DNA of 22,030 nucleotides from Anaerobacillus sp. (lineage in GTDB: Bacteria > Bacillota > Bacilli > Bacillales_H > Anaerobacillaceae): positions 1 to 22,030 of the forward strand of contig SKOL01000020.1 of NCBI GenBank assembly GCA_007120055.1, written 5' to 3'. Numbering within the stretch: the first letter of the stretch is position 1; each line of letters starts with the position of its first letter. Position numbers and translations under genes: made by a program. Shown here piece by piece: positions 7,250 to 14,514 of this stretch. Below the pieces are notes generated by a model. It was not told where the DNA came from. It saw only the letters and a program-made list of their open reading frames with translations, and did no database searches.

Positions 7250-8224
7250 CTACACCTCAATTACTGTTAATTTTCGAATTAAAATAAATCCGATAATACC
7301 TGCTATGATCCCGATCGCTAACATTGCTAGACCAATTGGATGACCAAAAAGTGTAGCTATATAGTTTGGTTCAATCAAATAAATAACAAATGCTAATATA
7401 ATTGGCAATAGACCGATCACAACACCAGAAAGTCTTCCTTGAGCAGTTAACGTTAAAATCTGCTGTTGAATTCGTGTACGATCACGAATCGTTTCAACAA
7501 TTTTATCGAGAACAGTCGCTAAATTACCACCTACTTGGCGTTGAATTAAAATTGCTTGAATCATTAATTCTAAGTCTTCACTTGGCATCCTCTCTTTTAA
7601 ACTTGCTAATGCTTCTTCAATCGAACTGCCGTATTGCATCTCGCGGAGAACCGTCTCCATTTCTTCTTTCATCGGTGCATTCGATTCTTCTACTACAGTT
7701 TTTAATGCTTGGGGAAAGCTAAACCCTGCCCTTAGTGAGCCAACAACTGTCGTAATCATATCAGGAAGACTTTCATTAAACCGTTTCATTCGGTCCTGCT
7801 GCTTCTTTTTCGCCCACCAAACAGGAAGAAAATAGCCAACAGCAAGTCCTAACACTAACAATAAAAAGCTTCCGGAAAAAAGATATAGTATGCCCGCTAG
7901 CAAAGTAGTTGTTATAAATTGAAACATAACAAATTCTTCAGGCCTTAAAGGAACTCCTGCCCTTTTTAAAAATAATTCTAGCTTAACATTTTTCTTTTTC
8001 GTTATTAATCGATTTCTTAACTGCTGATTTGCTACTAAAAATTTAACAACAAAGTTAAACTGTTTACGATCCATTTTTGGCTCTTCTTTGTTTGTTTTTA
8101 AATAGCGGTTGATTCGATTGTGGATATGTTTATCCGTTAAAAATAGTATTTGAAAAAGAGCAATAAATAACATGCAAGATGAAAATAATACAAGAAAAGT
8201 TAGAAGAATTGTCATACTCCCCAT
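7250..8224 (-). CDS. tadB: Tad pilus inner platform protein TadB
   Basis: A 324-residue membrane protein of the type II secretion F family, partner of TadC. It has an N-terminal helix (about 7-29), a basic cytoplasmic stretch, paired helices near 100-140, the T2SSF core with ESLPDMITTVVGSLRAGFSF and QRQVGGNLATVLDKI, and two C-terminal helices. Two starts are possible: ATG 8224, with GGAGAGGA just before it and overlapping tadA by 13 bases, or the in-frame ATG 8215, which makes an ATGA overlap with the tadA stop. I keep the longer form. Either way tadA and tadB are translationally coupled. Confidence 0.92.
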   Translation of the reverse strand: MGSMTILLTFLVLFSSCMLFIALFQILFLTDKHIHNRINRYLKTNKEEPKMDRKQFNFVVKFLVANQQLRNRLITKKKNVKLELFLKRAGVPLRPEEFVMFQFITTTLLAGILYLFSGSFLLLVLGLAVGYFLPVWWAKKKQQDRMKRFNESLPDMITTVVGSLRAGFSFPQALKTVVEESNAPMKEEMETVLREMQYGSSIEEALASLKERMPSEDLELMIQAILIQRQVGGNLATVLDKIVETIRDRTRIQQQILTLTAQGRLSGVVIGLLPIILAFVIYLIEPNYIATLFGHPIGLAMLAIGIIAGIIGFILIRKLTVIEV

Positions 8225-9651
8225 TCCTCTCCATCGATAAATACGTTAGGTGGAATATAAATTCCTGAACTTTCTAATCGACTATAAAATTTAGGTCGAA
8301 CTCCAGTTGGTACGAGGCGACCAATAATTTTCCCTTCCTCGTCTACCCCTTCCTGCTCAAACGTAAATATATCTTGTAAGACAATAACGTCCCCTTCCAT
8401 TCCTTGTACTTCTGTAATATTAACAATTTTCCTCGTCCCATCTTTAAGTCTTGACTGTTGAATGATAACGTCAATAGCTCCAGCAATTTGTTCACGGATC
8501 GCTTTTACCGGAAGGTCTATTCCAGCAAGGAGTACCATGGTTTCAAGTCTTGAGATCATATCACGTGGACTGTTTGAATGTCCTGTCGCAAGTGAGCCGT
8601 CATGACCAGTGTTCATCGCTTGAAGCATGTCTAAAGCTTCGGCACCACGAACTTCACCAATGACAATTCGATCTGGTCTCATGCGCAATGAATTTCGAAC
8701 TAGATCACGAATCGTAATACTTCCTTTCCCTTCAATGTTCGGCGGGCGCGACTCTAACGAAATTACATGATCTTGCCATAATTGTAATTCAGCAGCATCT
8801 TCAATCGTAATTATTCGTTGGTTATTTGGAATAAAAGAAGATAGTACGTTTAATGTGGTAGTTTTTCCTGAACCAGTTCCACCACTTACAAAAATATTTA
8901 GATTGGCTTTTACACACGCTTCAATGAACGTTGCCATTTCGTCGGTTAATGTACCAAATCCAATTAAATCGTCGATTTGAAATGGATCTTGGGAAAATTT
9001 TCGGATCGTTATTGTTGGTCCTACAAGGGATAACGGCGGTATAATCGCATTTACACGCGAACCATCAGGCAACCTAGCATCAACCATCGGACTACTTTCA
9101 TCAATTCGTCTTCCAATCGGGGCAACGATTTTTTCAATAACTTGAAGGACATGTTCATCATCACGAAACATTATATTAGAAAGCTCAATTTTACCTTTTC
9201 GCTCAATAAAAACTTGATTCGGACCATTAACCATCACTTCTGAAATGTCAGGGTCACTTAGTAACGGATTAATTGGTCCATATCCAGTTAAATCATTACT
9301 TAACTCCGTGACAACTTTTTTGCGGTCAATATTGCCACGAAAATTTTCATCTTCTTTAATAATCTCAATCGCTAATTCGTCTAATTTATCAACAATTTCA
9401 TCGACGTCTGCATCTTTATATTCCGTAATGATTCTTTTATGTAACTTCGCTTTTAACTCTTGATGTTTCGTTGTTTCCTTTCGTCTTTGATTTGGTTTTA
9501 CAGCTATTTCTACTTCGCGAGACGGCTGTGTTTTTTTAGGCTGTCTAAAAGCTGTAATAAGATCCTTATGTGCTGTCGGCGTTGGGACCTCTTTCTGAAC
9601 CACTTCATCTTGTTCAGATTTTTTTTGTTGAATTCTCTTTAAGAGACTCAT
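8212..9651 (-). CDS. tadA: Tad pilus assembly ATPase TadA/CpaF
   Basis: A 479-residue secretion ATPase of the GspE/VirB11 superfamily that drives Flp pilus assembly as a cytoplasmic hexamer. A charged, probably flexible N-terminus (1-60) precedes the N-terminal domain. The catalytic core has Walker A GGTGSGKT (257-264), the Asp box TIEDAAEL (282-289), Walker B IVIGEVRG (329-336) and the His box [11 protein letters not shown] (348-358). All catalytic motifs are intact. No zinc-binding cysteines are seen, as expected for CpaF rather than GspE. It begins two bases after the tadZ stop and overlaps tadB. Confidence 0.95.
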   Translation of the reverse strand: MSLLKRIQQKKSEQDEVVQKEVPTPTAHKDLITAFRQPKKTQPSREVEIAVKPNQRRKETTKHQELKAKLHKRIITEYKDADVDEIVDKLDELAIEIIKEDENFRGNIDRKKVVTELSNDLTGYGPINPLLSDPDISEVMVNGPNQVFIERKGKIELSNIMFRDDEHVLQVIEKIVAPIGRRIDESSPMVDARLPDGSRVNAIIPPLSLVGPTITIRKFSQDPFQIDDLIGFGTLTDEMATFIEACVKANLNIFVSGGTGSGKTTTLNVLSSFIPNNQRIITIEDAAELQLWQDHVISLESRPPNIEGKGSITIRDLVRNSLRMRPDRIVIGEVRGAEALDMLQAMNTGHDGSLATGHSNSPRDMISRLETMVLLAGIDLPVKAIREQIAGAIDVIIQQSRLKDGTRKIVNITEVQGMEGDVIVLQDIFTFEQEGVDEEGKIIGRLVPTGVRPKFYSRLESSGIYIPPNVFIDGEEWGV

Positions 9652-9653
9652 GG

Positions 9654-10469
9654 TTATCCCCCCTCCTTTGCGTACTTTGACCTTTGAAATAGTTTAGACC
9701 AAACGGATGGTTCTTTTTGTTTAAAAACTGAAATTTCCCGCCTTGAGGTCAATTGCTCCGCCATTTTAAAATACGATTTCGATAAATCACATTTTCCTTG
9801 ATTAACAACAAAAGGAACCCCTATATTTAGAGATTTCGAGGCAACATTAAAATCATTTGGAATATAAAATGGTTCTTCAATTCCTAATATTTCTTGCACT
9901 TCTGCTGCATTAATGACACTTACCATTGTTGAACGATTAATAACAATTTGTACTTTATCACCAAGTCCCAACGCCTCTAATGTTTCTAACATTAACTTCG
10001 TATTTTTTAACGTCGCCATTTCTAAATTTGTCACTAGTAAAATTTGATCAGCTTTTTCAAAGAAAGCGCAATTATTCTCCTGTAGTCCAACACCAGTATC
10101 AACTAAAACATAATCATGTTCGATTGCTAAAAGGTGTAACACTTGATAAATGAGCTCATCTGTAATCAAATCTGCTTGCTCTGGCTTTTCAGGAGCTGAT
10201 AATACTTTGATCCCACTTTCATGTTTATTTAAAAAGTTTACAAGACTATGTTGATCTAAATATTCTGCTTCCTCAACAACATCGGTAATACTGAGTGTCG
10301 ATTGTAGATCTAGTGCAAGGCTAATATCACCGAATTGAAAATCACCATCAACGATGCTAACCCTAATATTCTTTTTTCGTAGGGCAATGGCAAGGTTAAC
10401 GGTCAATACTGTCCTACCGACTCCACCCTTTGCGCTAACTACAGTTATAATCTCACCACGCTGAGTCAT
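9654..10469 (-). CDS. tadZ: MinD/ParA-like Tad localisation ATPase TadZ/CpaE
   Basis: A 271-residue P-loop ATPase of the MinD/ParA class; in Tad systems this protein positions the assembly machine. The deviant Walker A reads KGGVGRT (14-20): the signature lysine K14 is kept but the usual P-loop lysine is arginine (R19). Walker A' lies around VSIVDGDFQFGD and Walker B around DYVLVDTG. The N-terminal receiver-like domain found in CpaE of Gram-negative bacteria is absent. The open frame could start 11 codons earlier, but GGAGGTGG upstream of ATG 10469 and the family's usual beginning favour this start. A 146-bp AT-rich palindromic insertion separates it from cpaB, an unusual gap in an otherwise tight operon. 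Confidence 0.9.
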   Translation of the reverse strand: MTQRGEIITVVSAKGGVGRTVLTVNLAIALRKKNIRVSIVDGDFQFGDISLALDLQSTLSITDVVEEAEYLDQHSLVNFLNKHESGIKVLSAPEKPEQADLITDELIYQVLHLLAIEHDYVLVDTGVGLQENNCAFFEKADQILLVTNLEMATLKNTKLMLETLEALGLGDKVQIVINRSTMVSVINAAEVQEILGIEEPFYIPNDFNVASKSLNIGVPFVVNQGKCDLSKSYFKMAEQLTSRREISVFKQKEPSVWSKLFQRSKYAKEGG

Positions 10470-10500
10470 TCTCCGCCACCTCCATTGCTTTTTAATTAAC

Positions 10501-10600
10501 AATTTAAAATTGTGAAAGTCTATGCTTCGTCGTTTTTTAATTTTTAAATTTTTATAGTCTTTTTCTCCGTAGCATACCTTTCGCTAATTTTTCATTTTTA
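10501..10600. repeat. AT-rich imperfect palindrome inside the tad operon (possible MITE)
   Basis: Between cpaB and tadZ lies a symmetric sequence centred near 10548: GAAAG (10514-10518) and TATGCT (10521-10526) recur inverted as AGCATA (10571-10576) and CTTTC (10578-10582). Both sides are flanked by AATTTAAAATT-type runs. It encodes nothing and differs in sequence from the 91/121-bp element elsewhere in the window. Its exact ends are not resolved because of the AT-rich flanks. Confidence 0.5.
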
Positions 10601-10615
10601 ATTTTAAATTTTTAA

Positions 10616-11296
10616 TTATGATTCCTCTTCCACTCGACTATGTAGGGTTAACTGGATATTACCTCGCTCTGAAGCATTTATGAGTTTTACTGTTCCTTCA
10701 CGCGTTAATTCTAATGTTGCAGCACTATATTCCATATAACTTTCACCAGTTGTAGATTCAATCAATTTTCGCCCCACCGCTAGTACACGAACATTTTCTA
10801 ATATCAACTCTGTATTAACAATATTTTCGTCATCGACTTTAATAACTTCGCTAAATACAACGTCGACATAATCTTCCGGTTCAACTAAATTAGAAACTGA
10901 TTGAACAAAATTAACTCCTATTGATACCGCACGAAATCCATCTCTTACTTTTCTAGAAACAAATAGTTTTTCATCTTCTTCTCTTTGAACTCGATGATTT
11001 AAAATAACTTCACCTTGTTCAATATCAGCATTAACGATAAGTCCTTCTAACTCTTCAACCGCTGTAACTGCTTGAGGGTGAAGTCCTTTCTCTGGAATGT
11101 TCATTACTTCAACCTTATCAAGCGTAATTCGTTCATTGTTTTTTAATAGTTGAGTGGCTACAGCTACCTCAACCATATTTTCATTGACCACTGTTGTTGC
11201 ATCATACTGCTTCATATAGTTATAAAACAATATCGTGGTAATCACTCCCATAACAATGGCTAATAGTAATATAAATTTTGATCTCAACTTCCCCAC
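10616..11296 (-). CDS. cpaB: Flp pilus assembly protein CpaB/RcpC
   Basis: A 226-residue protein with one N-terminal membrane helix (about 8-25) and an extracytoplasmic part containing a SAF-like region (about 40-105, with VAVATQLLKNNERITLDKV) and the RcpC/CpaB core around FRAVSIGVNFVQSVSNLVEPEDYVDVV. In Gram-negative systems CpaB works with the secretin; here no secretin exists, so a role in the cell wall or pilus base is inferred. The open frame starts at GTG 11296, immediately after the tadG stop. A TTG at 11287 with AGGTG six bases before it is an equally plausible start and would shorten the protein by three residues. Confidence 0.88.
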   Translation of the reverse strand: MGKLRSKFILLLAIVMGVITTILFYNYMKQYDATTVVNENMVEVAVATQLLKNNERITLDKVEVMNIPEKGLHPQAVTAVEELEGLIVNADIEQGEVILNHRVQREEDEKLFVSRKVRDGFRAVSIGVNFVQSVSNLVEPEDYVDVVFSEVIKVDDENIVNTELILENVRVLAVGRKLIESTTGESYMEYSAATLELTREGTVKLINASERGNIQLTLHSRVEEES

Positions 11297-12208
11297 CTAC
11301 CTTGTCAATCTAATACTGTACGCACCGAGAGAGCTACTACCAGGGTCGATTATTCCTGTCCCTGTCATTTTTATAAATATTCCCGTAATCGTAGTGTCAT
11401 TTGAATGCACCGGCTCCGTGACAAAAAAATATTCAAAACCTGTGATTTCCACTTGTTTTAATTGATTTGTACTCGTATAGTATGGTTTGTAAACAGGTAC
11501 TAATAGAATTCTAGAGCAATTACGCTCAATTGCATCTCCAGGACTATACGGGCAATTTTGTACTAATTCATTAATAACTGATCTAGTTTTTCCAGAAATA
11601 TTTCCTGTTTGGGTATCTAGGATATCACCTCGTCCAATTTGATCCTTATAACCATTTCGTAAATTCTCTTCATAAGTACTTGCTCCGGTCCCACCGAGAG
11701 CTAACACACCGAAGTTTCCAGTATCAACTTCGTGTTGATCGACTTTCAGTTTATATTCCTTATATAGTTCTAATTCAATTGACTCGTCTATTCCTAAAGG
11801 TGCAGCCCCATAGGCTCTACCCATTGTGCCTATTTCTGCTGTTGCTTGCGCTTCCACTGTTGCTGTATCATAGCCAAATAATTTTAAAAACACAGGCTTT
11901 ATTTCTTTTGATAACTCAACTTCGACTCGATCTTCTAAAGTCATCGAAATAGACTTCAAACTTTCCGATTCACCATGTTCCATTAATACACGTTCAATTA
12001 TTTTTTCAACAACAACCTCGTCAGTTCCAGTAAGCTCTTGGGCGCCAGATAGGGCAGCTGCATTAGCGGTTTTTTGCAAATGACTTTTTGTCATATACAA
12101 CGTACCACCATCTAAGACGAGCCCGGTAATTGATAGGAGTCCTAACATAGCAAATGAAACGAGGACGAGAGCATTGCCTTGTTCTTTTCTGAATAATTTA
12201 AGTAGCAT
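11297..12208 (-). CDS. tadG: TadG-like pilus assembly protein (TadE/G N-terminal domain)
   Basis: A 303-residue protein anchored by one N-terminal helix. The first 60 residues match the Flp pilus TadE/G-like domain: GNALVLVSFAMLGLLSITGL, then DGGTLYMTKSHLQKTANAAA and LSGAQEL. The remaining 240 residues are extracytoplasmic, rich in beta-prone and Gly/Thr segments, and I recognise no known domain; a von Willebrand factor A domain, found in some larger TadG proteins, is not evident. It lies 13 bases after tadE with GAGGGGGAAGG as ribosome site, and its stop abuts cpaB. Role: minor pseudopilin or pilus-base component, by analogy. Confidence 0.85.
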   Translation of the reverse strand: MLLKLFRKEQGNALVLVSFAMLGLLSITGLVLDGGTLYMTKSHLQKTANAAALSGAQELTGTDEVVVEKIIERVLMEHGESESLKSISMTLEDRVEVELSKEIKPVFLKLFGYDTATVEAQATAEIGTMGRAYGAAPLGIDESIELELYKEYKLKVDQHEVDTGNFGVLALGGTGASTYEENLRNGYKDQIGRGDILDTQTGNISGKTRSVINELVQNCPYSPGDAIERNCSRILLVPVYKPYYTSTNQLKQVEITGFEYFFVTEPVHSNDTTITGIFIKMTGTGIIDPGSSSLGAYSIRLTR

Positions 12209-12221
12209 CTACCCTTCCCCC

Positions 12222-12605
12222 TCACTCAACTCTAATCGTTGAATTAGCATTCATCTTAAACGACGACGGAATCACCCTTGAGAAAAAAGGAGTAAAAAAT
12301 TCAATCGGATATTCAAGCGTAACTGTCACGTACTCTCCGGAAACTCGTTGTCCTTCAAGTGGAGAAATATCAACTTCTAATAATGAAACATCACCAATAT
12401 GTACGTAATCTTTAGCAAAAGAAGTCATCTCTGCATCACTTGCTCCTAATCCCCCTAATCTAACGGTTTCTTGAGTTGCTAAATGAAGGTGGATTGACGT
12501 ATATAGCACTCGACCTAAATCAAATATTCCTATTAAGAGAAGGAGTAATACTGGTAATAATAAGGCCATTTCTACTAACGACTGTCCCTTTTCCTCTTTC
12601 ATCAT
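12222..12605 (-). CDS. tadE: TadE-family pseudopilin
   Basis: A 127-residue minor pilin-like protein. It has a short basic leader MMKEEKG, a predicted prepilin cleavage site after G7, glutamate at mature position 5 (QSLVE) and a long hydrophobic helix (MALLLPVLLLLLIGIFDLGR). This is the TadE pattern processed by the TadV peptidase. The C-terminal 90 residues form a small beta-rich exported domain. Its ATG overlaps the stop of tadV by four bases (ATGA), so the substrate and its peptidase are translationally coupled. Confidence 0.9.
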   Translation of the reverse strand: MMKEEKGQSLVEMALLLPVLLLLLIGIFDLGRVLYTSIHLHLATQETVRLGGLGASDAEMTSFAKDYVHIGDVSLLEVDISPLEGQRVSGEYVTVTLEYPIEFFTPFFSRVIPSSFKMNANSTIRVE

Positions 12606-13114
12606 AATGATGGCAGCTCCTGAAATACGAGTGCAAATATTGCACCGAGGGCAATCGCTACACCGTATGGATATTTTACTTTTAACGAACTAGTATCAAA
12701 TGCTGACGGTGTTGGTAAACCACATTTTTTTCCATATAAAAAATATAAAGATTTTTTGGCATAGCCTTTACGAAATACAAGAATTCCGATCGCAATGATT
12801 GCTCCAGCTATAGCCATATAAACGGCTGTCATAAAGACAAATGAAGTCCCTTTTAGTGCACCGATAAAAGCAAGCAACTTTACATCTCCAGCCCCCATCC
12901 CACCAAAAAAGAACGGAATGATTAAAATCGCTAAACCGAGAAAAAATCCAATAACTGTAGTTGACATGCCATTCCAACCATCTATGATTAAGTTCAATAA
13001 TAAAGCGATAAGAAGGCTAGGAAAGATGACTTTGTTATAAATTCTTCGACTCTTTACGTCTGTGAAAACACAAATGCTTAAAATAATGATTAAAAAAAGA
13101 TTGATCAATATCAT
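12602..13114 (-). CDS. tadV: Type IV prepilin peptidase TadV/CpaA
   Basis: A 170-residue polytopic membrane aspartyl protease of the A24 family that cuts the leader of the Flp pilin and of TadE. The two catalytic aspartates are present: D19 in DVKSRRIYN, and D77 in GMGAGD, the GxGD motif. About five membrane helices are predicted. It is the short form without the N-terminal methyltransferase domain, as usual for Tad loci. The gene lies 109 bases after flp, separated from it by a stem-loop with a T-run, and overlaps tadE by four bases. Confidence 0.92.
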   Translation of the reverse strand: MILINLFLIIILSICVFTDVKSRRIYNKVIFPSLLIALLLNLIIDGWNGMSTTVIGFFLGLAILIIPFFFGGMGAGDVKLLAFIGALKGTSFVFMTAVYMAIAGAIIAIGILVFRKGYAKKSLYFLYGKKCGLPTPSAFDTSSLKVKYPYGVAIALGAIFALVFQELPSL

Positions 13115-13163
13115 CTCAATCCCTCACATTCTTTTTGGAAAATGTTCAAACGGTTTCCTTTTT

Positions 13164-13195
13164 AAAAAGGGCTTTACGTTCAAGAACGCAAAGCC
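13164..13195 (-). terminator. Internal terminator-like hairpin after the flp pilin gene
   Basis: On the minus strand GGCTTTGCGT pairs with ACGTAAAGCC (ten pairs, one G-U, six-base loop), followed by CTTTTT. It lies 28 bases after the flp stop and before tadV. It would let the pilin be made in excess over the assembly genes and may also protect the pilin mRNA from 3' decay. Confidence 0.7.
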
Positions 13196-13223
13196 ACTTT
13201 TGAGAGTGTTGCTTCAATCAATA

Positions 13224-13418
13224 TTAATTGCTGCCTTCACCGCCTGTTTCACGATTCTCAACCAAGTCTACAACATCATCAAACATATCAACAATTTCAT
13301 CTCTTAGTAACGCTAATGCTGCTACTGCTGCTACTGCAATTAACCCTAATACTAAACCGTACTCAGTCATACCTTGTCCTTCTTCTTCCATCACTAATTG
13401 CTTTAACTTATCTACCAT
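13224..13418 (-). CDS. flp: Flp/Tad major pilin
   Basis: A 64-residue Flp-type pilin, the structural subunit of the Tad pilus. The leader MVDKLKQLVMEEEG ends in a glycine (G14) followed by QGMTEYG, giving the Flp signature with Glu at mature position 5 and Tyr at 6, then a hydrophobic assembly helix (LVLGLIAVAAVAALALL). The mature pilin would be about 50 residues with a short acidic, Gly-rich tail (RETGGEGSN), which is typical of the family. AAGGGAG precedes the start. It is second in the operon, after a DUF192 gene, and is followed by a stem-loop. Confidence 0.93.
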   Translation of the reverse strand: MVDKLKQLVMEEEGQGMTEYGLVLGLIAVAAVAALALLRDEIVDMFDDVVDLVENRETGGEGSN

Positions 13419-13432
13419 GTATAATCGCTCCC

Positions 13433-13777
13433 TTAAAATTTTTTAATATAATGACCAATTTTCGTTTCTGTTTCCAAAACTTTTTTTGCTGGAAGTTCTA
13501 CAACTGACTTTGCATTTGTATAGCTCTTCCCTATTTTTCCCGGTGGGATTGCAATATCGATCCCGACAATTCGAAAGTTGCCATCTAAATACAGTACGTC
13601 AATCTCATACTTCATAAAAAATGTGTGAACCGAACGGCAGGGCTTAATGTGCAGTGCGCCACCTGAAGGAAAAGTATTAGTAAACATCAGACCGCGTAAT
13701 CGCCACCAGAAACTGTACGCTTCTGTTACATGTTTAGCTAAAATTTTTCCATTACTTAGGTTAACGAGCTGCTTCAT
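13433..13777 (-). CDS. DUF192 family protein at the head of the tad operon
   Basis: A 114-residue protein of the DUF192 (COG1430) family, of unknown biochemical function. Family hallmarks seen are RLRGLMF, the central CRSVHTFFMKYEIDVLYLD and the C-terminal VVELPA. No clear signal peptide is present, although many relatives are exported. It has an excellent ribosome site (GGAGGTGA) and is the first gene after the riboswitch terminator, 14 bases ahead of flp. From memory, DUF192 genes recur next to Flp pilin genes in Gram-positive bacteria, which suggests an accessory role in the pilus, but this is association only. Confidence 0.85.
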   Translation of the reverse strand: MKQLVNLSNGKILAKHVTEAYSFWWRLRGLMFTNTFPSGGALHIKPCRSVHTFFMKYEIDVLYLDGNFRIVGIDIAIPPGKIGKSYTNAKSVVELPAKKVLETETKIGHYIKKF

Positions 13778-13798
13778 TTCAATTTCACCTCCATCAAT

Positions 13799-13831
13799 AA
13801 AAATAACCCCACCTTACCGAAAGTGGGGTTA
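13799..13831 (-). terminator. Riboswitch-controlled intrinsic terminator of the tad operon
   Basis: On the minus strand TAACCCCAC pairs with GTGGGGTTA (nine perfect pairs), with loop TTTCGGTAAG, followed by a run of five T. It ends about 20 bases before the DUF192 start codon. The loop plus closing C, CTTTCGGTAA, is perfectly complementary to TTACCGAAAG in the riboswitch 3' strand (13897-13906), a built-in anti-terminator. Confidence 0.85.
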
Positions 13832-13883
13832 GCCTACTATAATAGTAGATATATACACTGCCCTTATTAGAGCAGCACAAAAC

Positions 13884-13988
13884 AAACTCCCTATTTCTTT
13901 CGGTAACTGGCTGGCCTAGTGTCCTATGCACCTTAGCCCCTGTAGCTTTGCGTCACTAACTTTCGTCAGCTTTGCCTTTATCGAGTTT
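13884..13988 (-). ncRNA. Cyclic di-GMP-I riboswitch (GEMM-I) upstream of the tad pilus operon
   Basis: The minus strand shows the conserved blocks of the GEMM-I aptamer in order: AAAGGCAAAGC, a GAAA-capped stem (CTGACGAAAGTTAG), GACGCAAAGC, GGGGCTAAGG and CCAGTTACCGA. The closing stem is CTCGATAA with TTACCGA, extended by AAACTC (13983-13988) with GAGTTT (13884-13889). This class binds c-di-GMP. It lies between the operon promoter and the terminator at 13799-13831, so it should control transcription of the whole pilus operon by termination. Two small hairpins (13865-13880 region and 13834-13848) lie between aptamer and terminator. Confidence 0.92.
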
Positions 13989-14022
13989 AGTCGTTTGTTG
14001 TAGGATCTTTGTTGTTGACTCA

Positions 14023-14052
14023 ATCATATTACAAGCAAATTATAAAAGCCAA
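14023..14052 (-). promoter_or_regulatory. Candidate promoter of the tad operon
   Basis: On the minus strand TTGGCT (14047-14052) and TATGAT (14023-14028) are 18 bases apart. A start near 14015 would give a leader that begins about 25 bases before the riboswitch. A TATAAT further upstream (within TTTTATAATT) is an alternative -10 box. Confidence 0.45.
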
Positions 14053-14104
14053 TAAGTCATAAATCTCATATTATTTTAACGCTAGATTAGTAACTATCAC
14101 CTAC

Positions 14105-14153
14105 AAAAAACAATGAGAGACTCCAAAATACAATATATTACAAATTTCTCTCA
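14105..14153 (-). terminator. Possible minus-strand terminator of an unknown short transcript
   Basis: On the minus strand TGAGAGA (14147-14153) pairs with TCTCTCA (14114-14120) over a 26-base loop, followed by TTG and six T. It lies upstream of the tad promoter and matches no annotated gene. Confidence 0.3.
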
Positions 14154-14233
14154 ATCATTTTAGGTTGAAAGTATTACTATAAACTAACTACCGAAAAGCC
14201 TTATGCATCATCTTTCCTACAATAAAATAAAGA

Positions 14234-14275
14234 AAAACTAGCAATCTTTTATACTGTGATAAAAGAGCTAGTTTT
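14234..14275 (-). terminator. Orphan strong hairpin terminator
   Basis: AAAACTAGC (14234-14242) pairs with GCTAGTTTT (14267-14275), and inside it TTTTAT (14247-14252) pairs with ATAAAA (14259-14264). The longer T-rich tail (TTTTTCTTTATTTT) is on the minus strand. No recognised gene ends here; a 21-codon frame, ATG 14333 to TAG 14268, stops inside the stem. It may end an unannotated small RNA or be a relic. Confidence 0.5.
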
Positions 14276-14403
14276 CTGTCATTTTCGTTACTATTACTTC
14301 ATTAGTTGCATCAAAATGGTAAGGCCACTTCATACGATAACCGGATCTTCTTTGTTTTACACCACTTTAGAATTTCCACAAATACTTCAAGACATTATTT
14401 TTT

Positions 14404-14444
14404 TTAACTCTACTATTAGTGATATACTATAAAAATACTATACT
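14404..14444 (+). promoter_or_regulatory. Overlapping candidate promoters of the BCCT gene
   Basis: Two vegetative-type pairs overlap: TTAACT (14404-14409) with TATAAA (14428-14433), 18 apart, and TTAGTG (14416-14421) with TATACT (14439-14444), 17 apart. The segment repeats ACTAT several times. Osmotic control is plausible from the gene product but not shown. Confidence 0.35.
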
Positions 14445-14469
14445 ATTAAATATATAGGGGGTTATGTAG

Positions 14470-14506
14470 ACTTGTCGATTTGGAATTATTAAATCTCTGG
14501 ACAAGT
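14470..14506 (+). promoter_or_regulatory. Leader hairpin just before the BCCT start codon
   Basis: ACTTGTC (14470-14476) and GATTT (14477-14481) pair with AAATC (14491-14495) and GACAAGT (14500-14506). The hairpin ends eight bases before ATG 14515. There is no normal ribosome site in front of that ATG; the only AGGGGG in the leader (14455-14460) precedes an ATG directly followed by a TAG stop (14464-14469). Confidence 0.45.
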
Positions 14507-14514
14507 AAAAATTT

